A DNA stretch of 64,000 nucleotides from Tsuneonella troitsensis (GCF_001441535.1 NZ_LMAU01000003.1:248001-312000), one strand, 5' to 3'; positions 37,433 through 46,561 are shown, numbered from the stretch's first letter. Made by a program: numbers and translations. The notes: generated from the letters alone by a model not told the origin.

Positions 37433-39594
37433 GCCGCGCCCCTTCGCAGGCGGAGCTTCGGCACCGCCTCGACGCCGGCGCCCCCGCGCCCCGACAGCGA
37501 GGGATTGCGGATGAAATAATGGTGCACGTTGAACCTGTCTCCCGTGGGCACGACCCGCGCATACTCGCCATCCGGCGAAAGGTGCCAGCTTTGGTCGGTA
37601 TCCAGCAGGTTGGCCAGCATGACCTGTTCCAGCACTTGGCGGTGTACGGTCCGGTTCTTGAGCGGAACGAACGCCTCGACACGGCGATCGAGATTGCGGC
37701 TCATGGCATCGGCGCTCGAAATGAAGACGGTGGCCCTAGCGCTGGGCAGCGCGCTGCCGTTCGCGAAGGCCCAGATGCGGCTGTGCTCAAGGAACCGCCC
37801 GACGATGGATTTGACCCGAATGTTCTCGGACAGGCCGGGTACGCCCGGCCGAAGGCAGCAGATGCCGCGAACCATCAGTTCGATTGTGACCCCGGCCTTG
37901 CTGGCGGCATAAAGATGGTCGATCACGCCGCGATCGGTGATCGAGTTCAGCTTGACCCAGACGCCCGCGGGCTTCCCGTTCATGGCATTGGCGATCTCGC
38001 CGTCGATCAGGCGATAGATCGTCTGACGCAGCGTCAGCGGGGAAATGGCGATACACTCGGTCTTTCGCGGCTCTACATAGCCGGTGACGAAGTTGAACAG
38101 TTTTCCCGCGTCGCGTCCCAGAGCAGGGCTGGCGGTGAAGAACGACAGGTCGGTGTAGATGTTCGCCGTCACCGGGTGGTAGTTTCCGGTGCCGAAATGA
38201 CAGTAGGTTCGCGCGCCGTCTTCCTCGCGCCGGACGACCATCGAAACCTTGGCGTGCGTTTTCCAGTCGGTGAAGCCGTAGACGACCTGCACGCCGGCTC
38301 GCTCGAGCTGGCCCGCCCATTTGAGGTTTTGCTCCTCGTCGAAGCGGGCCTTCAGCTCGACCACTGCGGTCACCGATTTGCCGTTCTCCGCCGCCTCGAT
38401 GAGAGCGGCGATCACGGGCGACTGGTTGCCCGCGCGGTAAAGCGTCTGCTTGATGGACACGACCTGCGGATCGTTGGCCGCCTGGCGCAGGAAATCGACG
38501 ACCACCTCGAAGCTTTCGTAGGGGTGCTGGATGACGATGTCCTTTTCGCGGATCGCCGCGAAGCAATCGCCGTCGTGTTCCAGGATGCGTTCCGGGTAGC
38601 GCGGCGCAAAGGGCGCGAACTTGAGGTCGGGGCGATCTTCTTCGCCGACGATCTGGTCCAGATTGCGCAGGCCCAGCATCCACTGGGCCTTGCTGACCAT
38701 CGTCGCCTCCACACCCAATTGATCGCGCAGCAGGGCCTCGGCCTCGGGGTCGCAGGCCTCGTCCAGTTCGAGCAGGACGATGCGCCCGCGTCGGCGTCGC
38801 TGGATCGCGGTGCGGAAGGTGCGTACGAGGTCTTCGGCTTCTTCCTCGATCTCTATGTCGCTGTCACGCAGGACGCGGAACACTCCGTCGCCCAGCACGT
38901 GGAAGCCGGGAAATATCTCCCCCGCGAAACGGATGATGAGGCTTTCGACCGGGACCCAGGTCGAGCCTTCATCCCCCGGCAGTCGCACGAATCGGGGAAT
39001 ACCCGCAGGGATGAGCACCATCTCGACCAGCCGCTCGCGGTCGCTCTCTCGTTCGAGCGAAAAAATCACGCCCATGCCGAGGTTGGCGACAAATGGAAAC
39101 GGATGGGCGGGATCGATCGCCTGCGGCGTGAGGACCGGCTGCAGGTGATCTTCGAACCAGTCCTTCAGCCATTTGTGCAGTCGCGGCGCGATGCGCGTCT
39201 CGTCGGCGATGTGGACGCCGTTGGTGGCCAGCGCGTCGACCAGCGTGCGCAGCGTGCGCTGTTGCTCGTCTTCCAGCGAAGCGACCTCGCGACGGATTTC
39301 GATCAGCTGCTGCGGCGGAGTCTTCCCATCGATCGAGAGGCTGCCAATACCGCGCCGCGCCTGCCCCTCGATCCCGGCCACCCGGATCATCGTAAACTCA
39401 TCGAGATTGGAACCCGAAATCGCGAGGAACCGCAGGCGCTCGAGCAGCGGATATTCCGGCCGCGAAGCTTCGGCCAGTACGCGGCGGTTGAATGCCAGCC
39501 AGCTCAGTTCGCGGTTGAAATAGCGCATTGCGCGCGGTTGGTCGTCCGGCTCATCGTCGCCGGCCTCTCTGGGTGGAGGATGGGGAGAGTCCAT
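37429..39594 (-). CDS. ppk1: Polyphosphate kinase 1
   Basis: A 721-aa enzyme that builds polyphosphate from ATP. N-terminal domain: YFNRELSWLAFNRRVLAEA and SGSNLDEFTMIRVAG. Catalytic PLD-like domains: SIKQTLYRAGNQSPV, KARFDEEQNLKWA, the phospho-histidine region GFTDWKTHAKVSMVVRRE, the HFGTGNYH motif and VKSIVGRFLEHSRIW. Full length. First gene of the ppk-ppx pair; the 206-base spacer upstream is shared with the divergent LysR regulator gene. Confidence 0.96.
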   Translation of the reverse strand: MDSPHPPPREAGDDEPDDQPRAMRYFNRELSWLAFNRRVLAEASRPEYPLLERLRFLAISGSNLDEFTMIRVAGIEGQARRGIGSLSIDGKTPPQQLIEIRREVASLEDEQQRTLRTLVDALATNGVHIADETRIAPRLHKWLKDWFEDHLQPVLTPQAIDPAHPFPFVANLGMGVIFSLERESDRERLVEMVLIPAGIPRFVRLPGDEGSTWVPVESLIIRFAGEIFPGFHVLGDGVFRVLRDSDIEIEEEAEDLVRTFRTAIQRRRRGRIVLLELDEACDPEAEALLRDQLGVEATMVSKAQWMLGLRNLDQIVGEEDRPDLKFAPFAPRYPERILEHDGDCFAAIREKDIVIQHPYESFEVVVDFLRQAANDPQVVSIKQTLYRAGNQSPVIAALIEAAENGKSVTAVVELKARFDEEQNLKWAGQLERAGVQVVYGFTDWKTHAKVSMVVRREEDGARTYCHFGTGNYHPVTANIYTDLSFFTASPALGRDAGKLFNFVTGYVEPRKTECIAISPLTLRQTIYRLIDGEIANAMNGKPAGVWVKLNSITDRGVIDHLYAASKAGVTIELMVRGICCLRPGVPGLSENIRVKSIVGRFLEHSRIWAFANGSALPSARATVFISSADAMSRNLDRRVEAFVPLKNRTVHRQVLEQVMLANLLDTDQSWHLSPDGEYARVVPTGDRFNVHHYFIRNPSLSGRGGAGVEAVPKLRLRRGAA

Positions 39595-39800
39595 CGATAT
39601 CCTGATAGTGCGCGACTATGGCCATGTGCGGGCGCTTTGTTGCAGATCGGTGACATTTCGGCGACCGATGCTTGCAAGGTCATTCGCCTGCCTCCCCCGA
39701 CCCGGATAGTTGGCCACCGGCGGGACATACCGTCAATCCAACGCTGGCCTGCGCGCGCGGGTCTTTCTATTGCGCCGCCGCTTCGCTACTTGAGCGCGCG

Positions 39801-40589
39801 ATGAAGCGTACGCACCTTCCCCTCAACGCCTTGCGCGTGTTCGACGCCGCGGCGCGGCACTTGTCGTTCACCCGAGCGGCCGACGAGCTGGCGGTAACCC
39901 CCGCCGCCGTGGGCCAGCAGATTCGAGCGCTCGAGGACCACCTCGGCACCGTCCTGTTCCGCCGGACGAGCAAGGGGCTGGAATTGACCGACGAGGCGAT
40001 CGCGGGGCTCGATCCCTTGCGCGAAGGGTTCCTGAAGTTCGAGGAATCGGTCCAGGCGATGCAGGCGGGGCAGGCGAGCGATCGCTACACCATCGCCGCG
40101 CCGCGCGAATTCTATGCCCAGTGGCTCAGCCACAGGCTCGCGGCATTCATAACCGAGAACCCGGGCGTGCGCTTCCAGCTCATCGCCGACGAGAACGCCG
40201 ACTTCACCGAAACCAACCTCGACGTGGCTATCCGCCTGGTTGACGGGCCGGGCGATCTGGAGGGCGTGGAACTTGCGCCAGCCCGCCGCGTGGTCGTGGC
40301 CGCGCCCGGCGCGCCGGACCAGTGGATCGCGTGGCCGGGTGCGCCGCTACCCGACGGGGCGGAGGGCATGGTCCAGGTCGCCAATCCCGGCCAAGCGCTG
40401 TCGAGCGCCATCGCCGGGCTGGGCAAGGCTATGCTGCCGATGCTGCTCGTGGAAGAAGCGATCGAGGGCGGTCGGCTCGAAGTGCTGGAAGGCCCGGACG
40501 AAGGGCGCCGCGCCTACTGGCTGGTCGCACCACTGCCGCAATGGCGGCAGAAAAAGGTCAAGGCGCTGGTGGCGTTCCTGACAACCTAA
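39801..40589 (+). CDS. LysR-family transcriptional regulator (GcvA-like, short)
   Basis: A 262-aa regulator starting MKRTHLPLNALRVFDAAARH. The winged helix covers residues 8-65 (LSFTRAADELAVTPAAVGQQ, LEDHLGTVLFRR); the effector domain (residues 90-260) is shortened compared with the usual 300-aa LysR proteins. The LNALRVFDAAARHLSFTRAA opening is that of the GcvA/AmpR subgroup. Divergent from ppk-ppx, which LysR proteins often control when they share a spacer, but no target is proven. Its stop overlaps the convergent GNAT gene by four bases. Confidence 0.92.
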   Translation: MKRTHLPLNALRVFDAAARHLSFTRAADELAVTPAAVGQQIRALEDHLGTVLFRRTSKGLELTDEAIAGLDPLREGFLKFEESVQAMQAGQASDRYTIAAPREFYAQWLSHRLAAFITENPGVRFQLIADENADFTETNLDVAIRLVDGPGDLEGVELAPARRVVVAAPGAPDQWIAWPGAPLPDGAEGMVQVANPGQALSSAIAGLGKAMLPMLLVEEAIEGGRLEVLEGPDEGRRAYWLVAPLPQWRQKKVKALVAFLTT

Positions 40590-41236
40590 CGGCCGCAACC
40601 GGTTTCGCCGAACGCCGCGAACACGTCGGCAAGTCCCGGCGGATCGCAACTACCCCGTAAGACCTCGATCGCCCGTTCGATCCGCAGGTGATATTCGAGG
40701 ACTTCCGAATCCCGTCCGGCGAGTTCCGCGCCGAGCCCGCGGATAAATGCGATCGCGCCGGCATTTTCCGCCAGAGTCCATGCCTGGAATTCCTCGTACC
40801 CGGCACGCATGGAATCCAGCAGAATCGTGGCAGTGAGGAGTCGGCCGAGCCCGCGACCGTGAAATTCGTCGATCACCGCGACGGAGAACTCCGCGCAGTC
40901 GTCGTCGCCCGGACCTGGCCCCGCCTCGTCCGCGGCATAGGCGTGTACCGCGCCTACTGCGGGTTCACCCGTCAGGTCGCTGGCGATCGCGCCCCAGGCG
41001 ATATGGCGATGCCCATCCGCATCGAGCAGCCGCGTGATCACGTGGGGCGGGGGCACGCTAATGCCGGTGAAGAACCGCAGGTAGCGCGAACGATCGGTCA
41101 TCTGCGCGATCCCGTCGCGCATCCGGGGTTCGTCGTCGGGGCGGATCGTACGGATGCAAACGCGCGTGCCGTCCTCGAGCCGGGTGTGGATCACCCGCTC
41201 GTCAGGACGCGTGGACGCAGCGCTGCGCTCGTTCAT
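40586..41236 (-). CDS. GNAT-family N-acetyltransferase
   Basis: A 216-aa protein with one GNAT domain at about residues 25-185. The acetyl-CoA-binding motif A is visible as EFSVAVIDEFHGRGLGRLLT, after an Ile-Arg-Pro-rich entry strand (VCIRTIRPDDEPRMRDGI) typical of the protein-acetylase (Pat-like) branch. Acceptor unknown; a protein lysine or a small metabolite is possible. A start four codons into DERVIH could also serve, but the ATG at 41236 is kept. Convergent with the LysR gene. Confidence 0.88.
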   Translation of the reverse strand: MNERSAASTRPDERVIHTRLEDGTRVCIRTIRPDDEPRMRDGIAQMTDRSRYLRFFTGISVPPPHVITRLLDADGHRHIAWGAIASDLTGEPAVGAVHAYAADEAGPGPGDDDCAEFSVAVIDEFHGRGLGRLLTATILLDSMRAGYEEFQAWTLAENAGAIAFIRGLGAELAGRDSEVLEYHLRIERAIEVLRGSCDPPGLADVFAAFGETGCGR

Positions 41237-41317
41237 CGAAGCCTTCCGCCGGATGCGACCCGACCTGTGCGAAGCCCGAGGCTAGCACGGTCGCGGCGGC
41301 ATGCGGAAGACGGGTCG

Positions 41318-41572
41318 TCAGTATTGAGCCGCGGTGGCCTCGTTCGCGAGTGCCTTGGCCTGGGCCGCCTCGGCCTCGTCGGCGCGGCGCTCGGCGCGGA
41401 TCTTTTCGGCCTTCACCCTGTCGACCATGACCTTGCGGGCCTGGTCGGCAAGTGCGCGCCAGGTCTTGGCGGCACGCAGGTTGCGGTCTCGGACGTTGTC
41501 GAGCGTGGCATTTTCGGCCTCGGCAACGGCCTCGTTGGCACGGGCGTCGTAGAATTCGAAGGTCTGGCTCAT
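41318..41572 (-). CDS. Small helical protein, unknown function
   Basis: An 84-aa protein starting MSQTFEFYDARANEAVAEAE. It is almost entirely predicted helix, rich in Ala, Glu, Lys and Arg (RVKAEKIRAERRADEAEAAQ), with likely coiled-coil character from residue 15 to 80. No signal peptide or membrane segment. Similar Ala-rich proteins starting with xFEFYxARAxEA are common in Erythrobacter-type genomes. In-frame sequence extends 31 codons upstream, but the composition there is unlike the rest. Function unknown; its neighbours are cspA and a GNAT gene. Confidence 0.75.
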   Translation of the reverse strand: MSQTFEFYDARANEAVAEAENATLDNVRDRNLRAAKTWRALADQARKVMVDRVKAEKIRAERRADEAEAAQAKALANEATAAQY

Positions 41573-41737
41573 CGACGGGTCTCCGGCGCTGGTGTGATGC
41601 GTGTGGCGGGCGCTCGTGCTCCGGTCAGCGAAACGCCGACCGCAAGAACAAACGCCCGCCCGCAATTGCCGCCACGCGCATCAGCGCGAAGGGCAATGGA
41701 AAGCCGCATGCGCGAATGCGCATGCGAACGGTTCAAA

Positions 41738-41950
41738 TCAGTCGGCAGGCGACAGGTTGACTGCGCTCGCCTTGCCGTTGCGGCCGGTTTCGACTTCGAA
41801 GTTCAGACGCTGATCCTTGTCGAGCGACTGCATGCCAGCAGCCTGGACGGCAGTGATGTGGACGAAGCTGTCGTCCGAACCGTCGTCGGGCTGGATGAAG
41901 CCATAGCCCTTGTCGGCGTTGAAGAACTTTACGGTTCCGGTCTTGCTCAT
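41738..41950 (-). CDS. cspA: Cold-shock protein (CspA family)
   Basis: A 70-aa OB-fold nucleic-acid-binding protein: TGTVKFFNADKGYGFIQPDDGSDDSFVH holds RNP1 (KGYGFI) and RNP2 (SFVHI). It melts RNA secondary structure or binds ssDNA. The ATG at 41950 has GGAAA upstream. A 257-base leader region to the next gene could hold the long cold-responsive 5' UTR common for such genes, but I could not define a cold box. Confidence 0.96.
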   Translation of the reverse strand: MSKTGTVKFFNADKGYGFIQPDDGSDDSFVHITAVQAAGMQSLDKDQRLNFEVETGRNGKASAVNLSPAD

Positions 41951-42207
41951 GATGTTTCCTTTCAAGAAACGTTTTGTTCGTGCGCGAGGCGACGTGCCCC
42001 GCGGTCGTGCGTCAAATCGTCAGATGAAAGGAAGTCGTCGTCTGGGTTGGGCCGGGGCAGGTTCCGCGTGAGCGGAAGGAGCCGTAGCGCCTCGTCAAAA
42101 GTCGAAGTCCGTCGCACATTTCGACGTCAGCGGAACGTGTGTAGCACGCAAAGCCGGATTTACCTAATCTGTCGCTTTTCCGGGGCGATGATCGCCGCAG
42201 GTGGCAA

Positions 42208-43725
42208 TCAGAGGCAGGCCTCGAGGTAGGCTTGGTCGAAGCCGAACTGCCGGGCCTTTTCGAGGGTGTAGGGGCGAAGGCCCGACGAACGGAATTCGCC
42301 CAGGATCTTACCGTCCTCGCTTTCGTCGAGATACTCGAACTTGAACAGTTCCTGCGTCACGATCACGTCGCCTTCCATGCCGATGACTTCGGTCACGTTG
42401 GTCGTCCGGCGCGAACCGTCGCGCAGGCGCTTGACCTGCACGATCAGGTCGACCGATTCGGCGATCTGGCGGCTGATAGCTTCCTTGGGGATTTTGATGT
42501 CGCCCATCAGGATCATGTTCTCCATACGGCCCAGGCATTCGCGCGGGCTATTGGCGTGGAGCGTACACATCGAGCCGTCATGACCGGTGTTCATGGCGGC
42601 TAGGAGGTCGAAGCACTCCGCGCCGCGGATTTCGCCAAGGATGATGCGATCCGGACGCATACGCAGGGCGTTCTTCACGAGGTCGCCGATAGTGATTGCG
42701 CCCTGGCCTTCGAGGTTCGGCGGACGCGTTTCGAGTGGCAGCCAGTGGGGCTGCTGCAAGCGAAGCTCGGCCGCGTCCTCGATGGTCAGCACGCGCTCGC
42801 CCGGGTCGATCATCTTCGACAGGGCGTTGAGCATGGTCGTCTTACCCGAACCCGTACCGCCGGAAATCACGACGTTCATCCGGCACGCGCCGGCGATCTT
42901 CAGCGCGGTCGCCATCTTGTCGCTCATGCTGCCGAAGTCGCGCAACATGTCGATGGTGATCGGCTTTTCGGAGAACTTGCGAATCGAGATCGCCGTGCCG
43001 CGCAAGGACAGCGGCGGAACGATCACGTTGACGCGGCTGCCGTCCTTGAGGCGGGCGTCGGCCAGCGGCGTCGTCTGGTCGACGCGGCGGCCGACCTGGT
43101 TCACGATGCGCTGGGCGATCTGGAACAGGTGCTGCTCGTCGCGGAACTGGATGGGCGCGATGACCAGCTTGCCCTTCTTTTCGATGTAGGTCTGGTCCGG
43201 GCCGTTGACCATGATGTCGGAAATGTCGGGGTCGTTGAGAAGCTCTTCCAGCGGACCGAAGCCGAGCAGCTCGTCGATCAGGACCTTTTCCAGCGCGAAC
43301 TGCTCACGCCGGTTCAGCGTGACCTTGAGCTCTGCGAGCACTTCCAGGATGATGGGACGGAATTCTTCCGACAGCTCGTCCTTGGTCAGGGTGGCAGCCG
43401 CTTCGGGATCGACGCGTTCCAGAAGGCGCGGAAGAACCTGCTCCTTGATCTTGTGGACCGATGCCTCGAACCCGCCGACCTGTTGCTGTTCGTGGACCGC
43501 GTTGGCGCGATCCGCGAGACGGGTCAGGGCATCGTCCTTGTTACCGGGAGCGCCAGCCGGTTCGGCGAACGCGTCGCCGGCCGGAAGCGGAGGGAATTGG
43601 TCCCCGCCGCCAGACGGCTGGACGGGAGCGCCGGGGCCGCCCTTCATCGGGCGGGCGACACCGAACGACGGGCGAGCCCCCGGATTCATCGCTCCGGGGC
43701 CGTTTTTCCGTCCGAATGCGCTCAT
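42208..43725 (-). CDS. cpaF: CpaF/TadA-type secretion ATPase without neighbours
   Basis: A 505-aa type II/IV secretion ATPase of the CpaF family. Residues 1-65 are Pro/Gly-rich and disordered; the N-terminal domain follows (VLPRLLERVDPEAAATLTKDE). The RecA-like core has Walker A GGTGSGKTTMLNAL, then the Asp box (ILGEIRGAECFDLLAAMNTGHDG with Walker B) and HANSPRECLGRMENM. CpaF powers Tad/Flp pilus assembly and rotation, normally in a cluster with rcpA/cpaC, cpaE, tadB and tadC. None of those genes is next to this one. Confidence 0.94.
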   Translation of the reverse strand: MSAFGRKNGPGAMNPGARPSFGVARPMKGGPGAPVQPSGGGDQFPPLPAGDAFAEPAGAPGNKDDALTRLADRANAVHEQQQVGGFEASVHKIKEQVLPRLLERVDPEAAATLTKDELSEEFRPIILEVLAELKVTLNRREQFALEKVLIDELLGFGPLEELLNDPDISDIMVNGPDQTYIEKKGKLVIAPIQFRDEQHLFQIAQRIVNQVGRRVDQTTPLADARLKDGSRVNVIVPPLSLRGTAISIRKFSEKPITIDMLRDFGSMSDKMATALKIAGACRMNVVISGGTGSGKTTMLNALSKMIDPGERVLTIEDAAELRLQQPHWLPLETRPPNLEGQGAITIGDLVKNALRMRPDRIILGEIRGAECFDLLAAMNTGHDGSMCTLHANSPRECLGRMENMILMGDIKIPKEAISRQIAESVDLIVQVKRLRDGSRRTTNVTEVIGMEGDVIVTQELFKFEYLDESEDGKILGEFRSSGLRPYTLEKARQFGFDQAYLEACL

Positions 43726-43791
43726 CTTCGTTTCATCCCTTGGGTCGTCGGTCGGCCACTCTAAAGGGCGGCGTGATGCAACCTGTTAAGG

Positions 43792-44823
43792 TTAAAGGTT
43801 TGATATTTGCCTAATGGCTGGCGGTTGCCGCCGGACGAACCGCGCGAACAACGAGCGCGGCGCCGGCGCGGCAAGGGCCGGCTGCTCGTCGATCGTTGCG
43901 ACGGATCCGGGCGCGCTCAGGCGGTGCGCCGCCCAGTAGCTGAATAGCGCCAACGCCATGCCCACCGGAATGTCTATTGCATAATGCCAGCGCGTCGCGA
44001 CCGCGGCCATGCAGATGTACGCGAAAACGAGCGCGGCAGGGTAGGCGAGCGGCTTCGCGTACCGGAATGCGAACATCAGGAACAGGAAGCTACCGCCCGC
44101 ATGGAGCGATGGCATAGCGGCAAGGCCGACGGTGATGTGCGTGCCCCCGTAGGTGTCGAGCCATCCCGCCCCGCCGGCCACGTTGGCCTGCCACGCGGCA
44201 TACATCGATTGCTGGGCTGCGGTGGCCAGAGTGTACGGTCCCTGCTCGTACAGGAATGGACCGATGGCTGGCATCGCCAGATAGGCAAGACCGCCCAGAC
44301 CCTGCAAGATCAGCGCCGCCAGAAACAACGTGTGGAACCGCTCGGGCGTCTTCACCGCGTGGTAGCAGAAGCCTGCGTAGAACAGCAGGATGAACGCGGT
44401 CATGTAGAAGTTGCCGTCGAGCGAGATGACCGGCGCTATCGCATGCGAGAGCGCAATGCAGAAATCGATGAGCGGACGGATCGCTTCGTCGGTCGCCCAG
44501 AAGAAATCGTCCCACAGGGCAGGATTGATGTGGGGGATCCAGAGCTTGAGATTAAAGTGGCAAACCAGCACGATCGCGTAGCAGGGAAGCCCGATGAAGA
44601 GCGTGGAGCCGAGCTTCTCCCGCTGTCCGACCGCCGCCACCGCGATCCAGATACACAACCCGATCAGCGGATAGAGATAGTGGATGCCGACGAATGCGGC
44701 TCGCTCGCCCGACGGGAGGCTGAACGGCAGGCCCTGGCTTAACGCGAAGGCCAGTGTGATCGCCACGATCGACGCTGTGATCCAGACCTCGGGGAAGCGT
44801 GCAAGCCATCTGGTCATCGGCAT
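43792..44823 (-). CDS. Aur1/PAP2-type membrane phosphotransferase
   Basis: A 343-aa polytopic protein (about seven helices) with PAP2/lipid-phosphatase motifs: MPSLHAGGSFLF (motif C2) and ATRWHYAIDIPVG (motif C3), and an N-terminal half like inositol-phosphorylceramide synthase (Aur1/Ipt1). It should transfer or release phosphate head groups of lipids, with catalytic His residues at the outer face. Sphingomonads make sphingolipids, so a head-group role is possible; a simple undecaprenyl or phosphatidate phosphatase is the alternative. Start may be at the second Met (44817). A 66-base gap separates it from cpaF on the same strand. Confidence 0.85.
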   Translation of the reverse strand: MPMTRWLARFPEVWITASIVAITLAFALSQGLPFSLPSGERAAFVGIHYLYPLIGLCIWIAVAAVGQREKLGSTLFIGLPCYAIVLVCHFNLKLWIPHINPALWDDFFWATDEAIRPLIDFCIALSHAIAPVISLDGNFYMTAFILLFYAGFCYHAVKTPERFHTLFLAALILQGLGGLAYLAMPAIGPFLYEQGPYTLATAAQQSMYAAWQANVAGGAGWLDTYGGTHITVGLAAMPSLHAGGSFLFLMFAFRYAKPLAYPAALVFAYICMAAVATRWHYAIDIPVGMALALFSYWAAHRLSAPGSVATIDEQPALAAPAPRSLFARFVRRQPPAIRQISNL

Positions 44824-45016
44824 GCCCTATTCGCCTCTTGGATAAGATTCGCCTAATGTCGGGCCGCCGCCGATTGGTGCCAACGGGCCGTCGCGCCTTT
44901 GCTAGACGAGCGCACCTAAGGAAGGGTTAACCATCTTTATCCGCTCGCGGGCTTGCCAAGCCCGCGTTTGTTGGGCTGTGCCGCATGCGGGCAATTCGCC
45001 CGGGACCGGGGACGAC

Positions 45017-45919
45017 ATGCGGCAAGACGATCGAAGCGGCCTCATGTTCGCCCTGTGCGGTTTCGCGCTGCTTTCGCTGGGCGATGCGGTCGTGAAGACG
45101 ATGGCGGGCGAATGGCCGCCAACGGCGATCGCCGCATTGCGCTACGTGCTCGGCGCTGCCGGGCTGTCGGCAATCCTCCTGGCCACGGAAGGCCCTGCCG
45201 GATTTCATTTTGCGCGGCCTGGCCTTCAGGTCGTGCGGGGCGTGGCGGTGGCAATATCGACGGTCGCCTTCTTCGCGTCGCTGTTCGTCATGCCGCTGGC
45301 CGAAGCGACGACGATTGTCTTCGTCAGTCCTCTCATCACCGGATTGCTCGCGCCGCTCTTTCTGGGCGAGCGCGCCATCCGAGCAACTTGGATCGCGAGC
45401 GGTGCCGCGTTCGTGGGCGTCCTGATCGTGTTGCGACCCAATCTGGCCGCACTGGGTCCGGCAGCATTGCTTCCGCTGGCTTCGGCCTTTGGGATGAGCG
45501 CGCTGTTCATGGCCAATCGCGCGGTAGCGGGCTCCGCGAGCGCACTGGCCATGCAGGCCAAGCTCGCGCTCGTCGCCGCGCCGGTGCTTGTTGCGGCCGC
45601 AGGGCTCGGCCACATGTCCGGGATCGAGCGGCTGGCAATCGGTGCGCCCAGCATCCTTGTGATCGCGAAATGCGCCTTCGTCGCCCTCAGTGCGAGCACC
45701 GCACATTGGCTGATATACATGGGTACGGTCCGCGCCGGCGCGGCCACGATCGCGCCGATGACCTACGTGCAGCTCGTGGTTGCGATCGGACTGGGCTGGC
45801 TGTGGTTCGGGGACCGCCCGTGCGCATGGTCCCTTCTTGGCGGCGTCATCATAATCGGGTCTGGCCTCTACCTATGGCGGGCCACACGCAGGAAAGCGGT
45901 CATTGACGTCGATATATAG
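45017..45919 (+). CDS. EamA-family (DMT superfamily) transporter
   Basis: A 300-aa membrane protein with ten helices in two EamA repeats (residues 8-145 and 155-295). Landmarks are LMFALCGFALLSLGDAVVK and, in repeat two, APMTYVQLVVAIGLGWLWFG. These carriers export amino acids or nucleobase-like metabolites; substrate unknown. The start MRQDDRSG is preferred over an upstream GTG (44978) that adds 13 hydrophilic residues. The stop codon TAG at 45917-45919 lies inside the operator-like AT patch of the vapBC pair. Confidence 0.9.
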   Translation: MRQDDRSGLMFALCGFALLSLGDAVVKTMAGEWPPTAIAALRYVLGAAGLSAILLATEGPAGFHFARPGLQVVRGVAVAISTVAFFASLFVMPLAEATTIVFVSPLITGLLAPLFLGERAIRATWIASGAAFVGVLIVLRPNLAALGPAALLPLASAFGMSALFMANRAVAGSASALAMQAKLALVAAPVLVAAAGLGHMSGIERLAIGAPSILVIAKCAFVALSASTAHWLIYMGTVRAGAATIAPMTYVQLVVAIGLGWLWFGDRPCAWSLLGGVIIIGSGLYLWRATRRKAVIDVDI

Positions 45920-45940
45920 ATATCATATCACGATATCATG
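45919..45940 (+). promoter_or_regulatory. Repeated GATATC operator of the vapBC pair
   Basis: Two copies of the palindrome GATATC lie 13 bases apart (45919-45924 and 45932-45937), directly before and touching the antitoxin ATG at 45938, within the AT-rich stretch ATATATAGATATCATATCAC. No Shine-Dalgarno sequence precedes the ATG, so translation may be leaderless. Position and symmetry fit the autoregulatory site of a RHH antitoxin. Confidence 0.55.
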
Positions 45941-46192
45941 ACGCGAATTCTGGTCGACCTCGCTGAAGAAGACATCAAGTGGCTCGATGCACGTGCCTCG
46001 GAACTGGGCATGTCGCGCGCAGCCGTTCTGCGTGACGCGGTTGCGGTCTATAAGGCGCGGGTGTCGCTCGCCAGCGGAAGCGATTGGATCAAGCGGGGCG
46101 CGGGATATTGGTCTGGCCGGGCGGGTCTGGCCGATGGCGTGATCTACCAACGAGCTATGCGCGAAGACCGCACATCGCATGAAGACGGTTGA
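45938..46192 (+). CDS. vapB: Ribbon-helix-helix antitoxin (VapB type)
   Basis: An 84-aa protein with an N-terminal RHH (CopG/MetJ-like) domain: beta-strand TRILVDLAEED, then helices WLDARASELG and SRAAVLRDAVAVYKA. The C-terminal half (GSDWIKRGAGYWSGRAGLAD) is the toxin-binding tail. It neutralises the PIN-domain toxin encoded three bases downstream and probably represses its own promoter through the GATATC pair. The absence of a ribosome site suggests a leaderless mRNA. Confidence 0.88.
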   Translation: MTRILVDLAEEDIKWLDARASELGMSRAAVLRDAVAVYKARVSLASGSDWIKRGAGYWSGRAGLADGVIYQRAMREDRTSHEDG

Positions 46193-46195
46193 GCT

Positions 46196-46561
46196 GTGTC
46201 CGACCCGTTCTTCGACACCAATATCCTGATCGACTGGCTAAGCGGCAAGGCACCGGCCATCGCGGAGCTTTCGCGATACCGGCGCCATCGCATCAGTCGA
46301 ATCGTGTGGATGGAAGTCCTGGCCGGCGAGAGCCTGGAAGGGCGCGATATCCTGCGGGAACTGATCGCCCCGTTCGAGGTCGTCGAAATCGACGCACGCA
46401 TCGCATCGGCAGCGGCGGGTATACGGCATCGATCGCGCATGAATTTGATGGATGCCTGTATTCTGGCGACCGCTCAGGTAAACGGCTCCATCCTTATCAC
46501 CCGGAACGTTCAGGATTTCCCGGCAAACCTGCCGGGCATTCGCGTCCCATACCTACTCTAA
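46196..46561 (+). CDS. vapC: PIN-domain toxin (VapC type)
   Basis: A 121-aa ribonuclease of the PIN fold. The acidic metal-binding residues are in place: Asp7 (FFDTNILIDW), Glu40 (WMEVLAGE), Asp86 (MNLMDACILATA) and Asp107 (NVQDFP). VapC toxins cleave tRNA or rRNA when released from the antitoxin. The GTG start at 46196 is 3 bases after the vapB stop, so translation is coupled. The gene is followed 22 bases later by glmS on the same strand. Confidence 0.9.
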   Translation: MSDPFFDTNILIDWLSGKAPAIAELSRYRRHRISRIVWMEVLAGESLEGRDILRELIAPFEVVEIDARIASAAAGIRHRSRMNLMDACILATAQVNGSILITRNVQDFPANLPGIRVPYLL

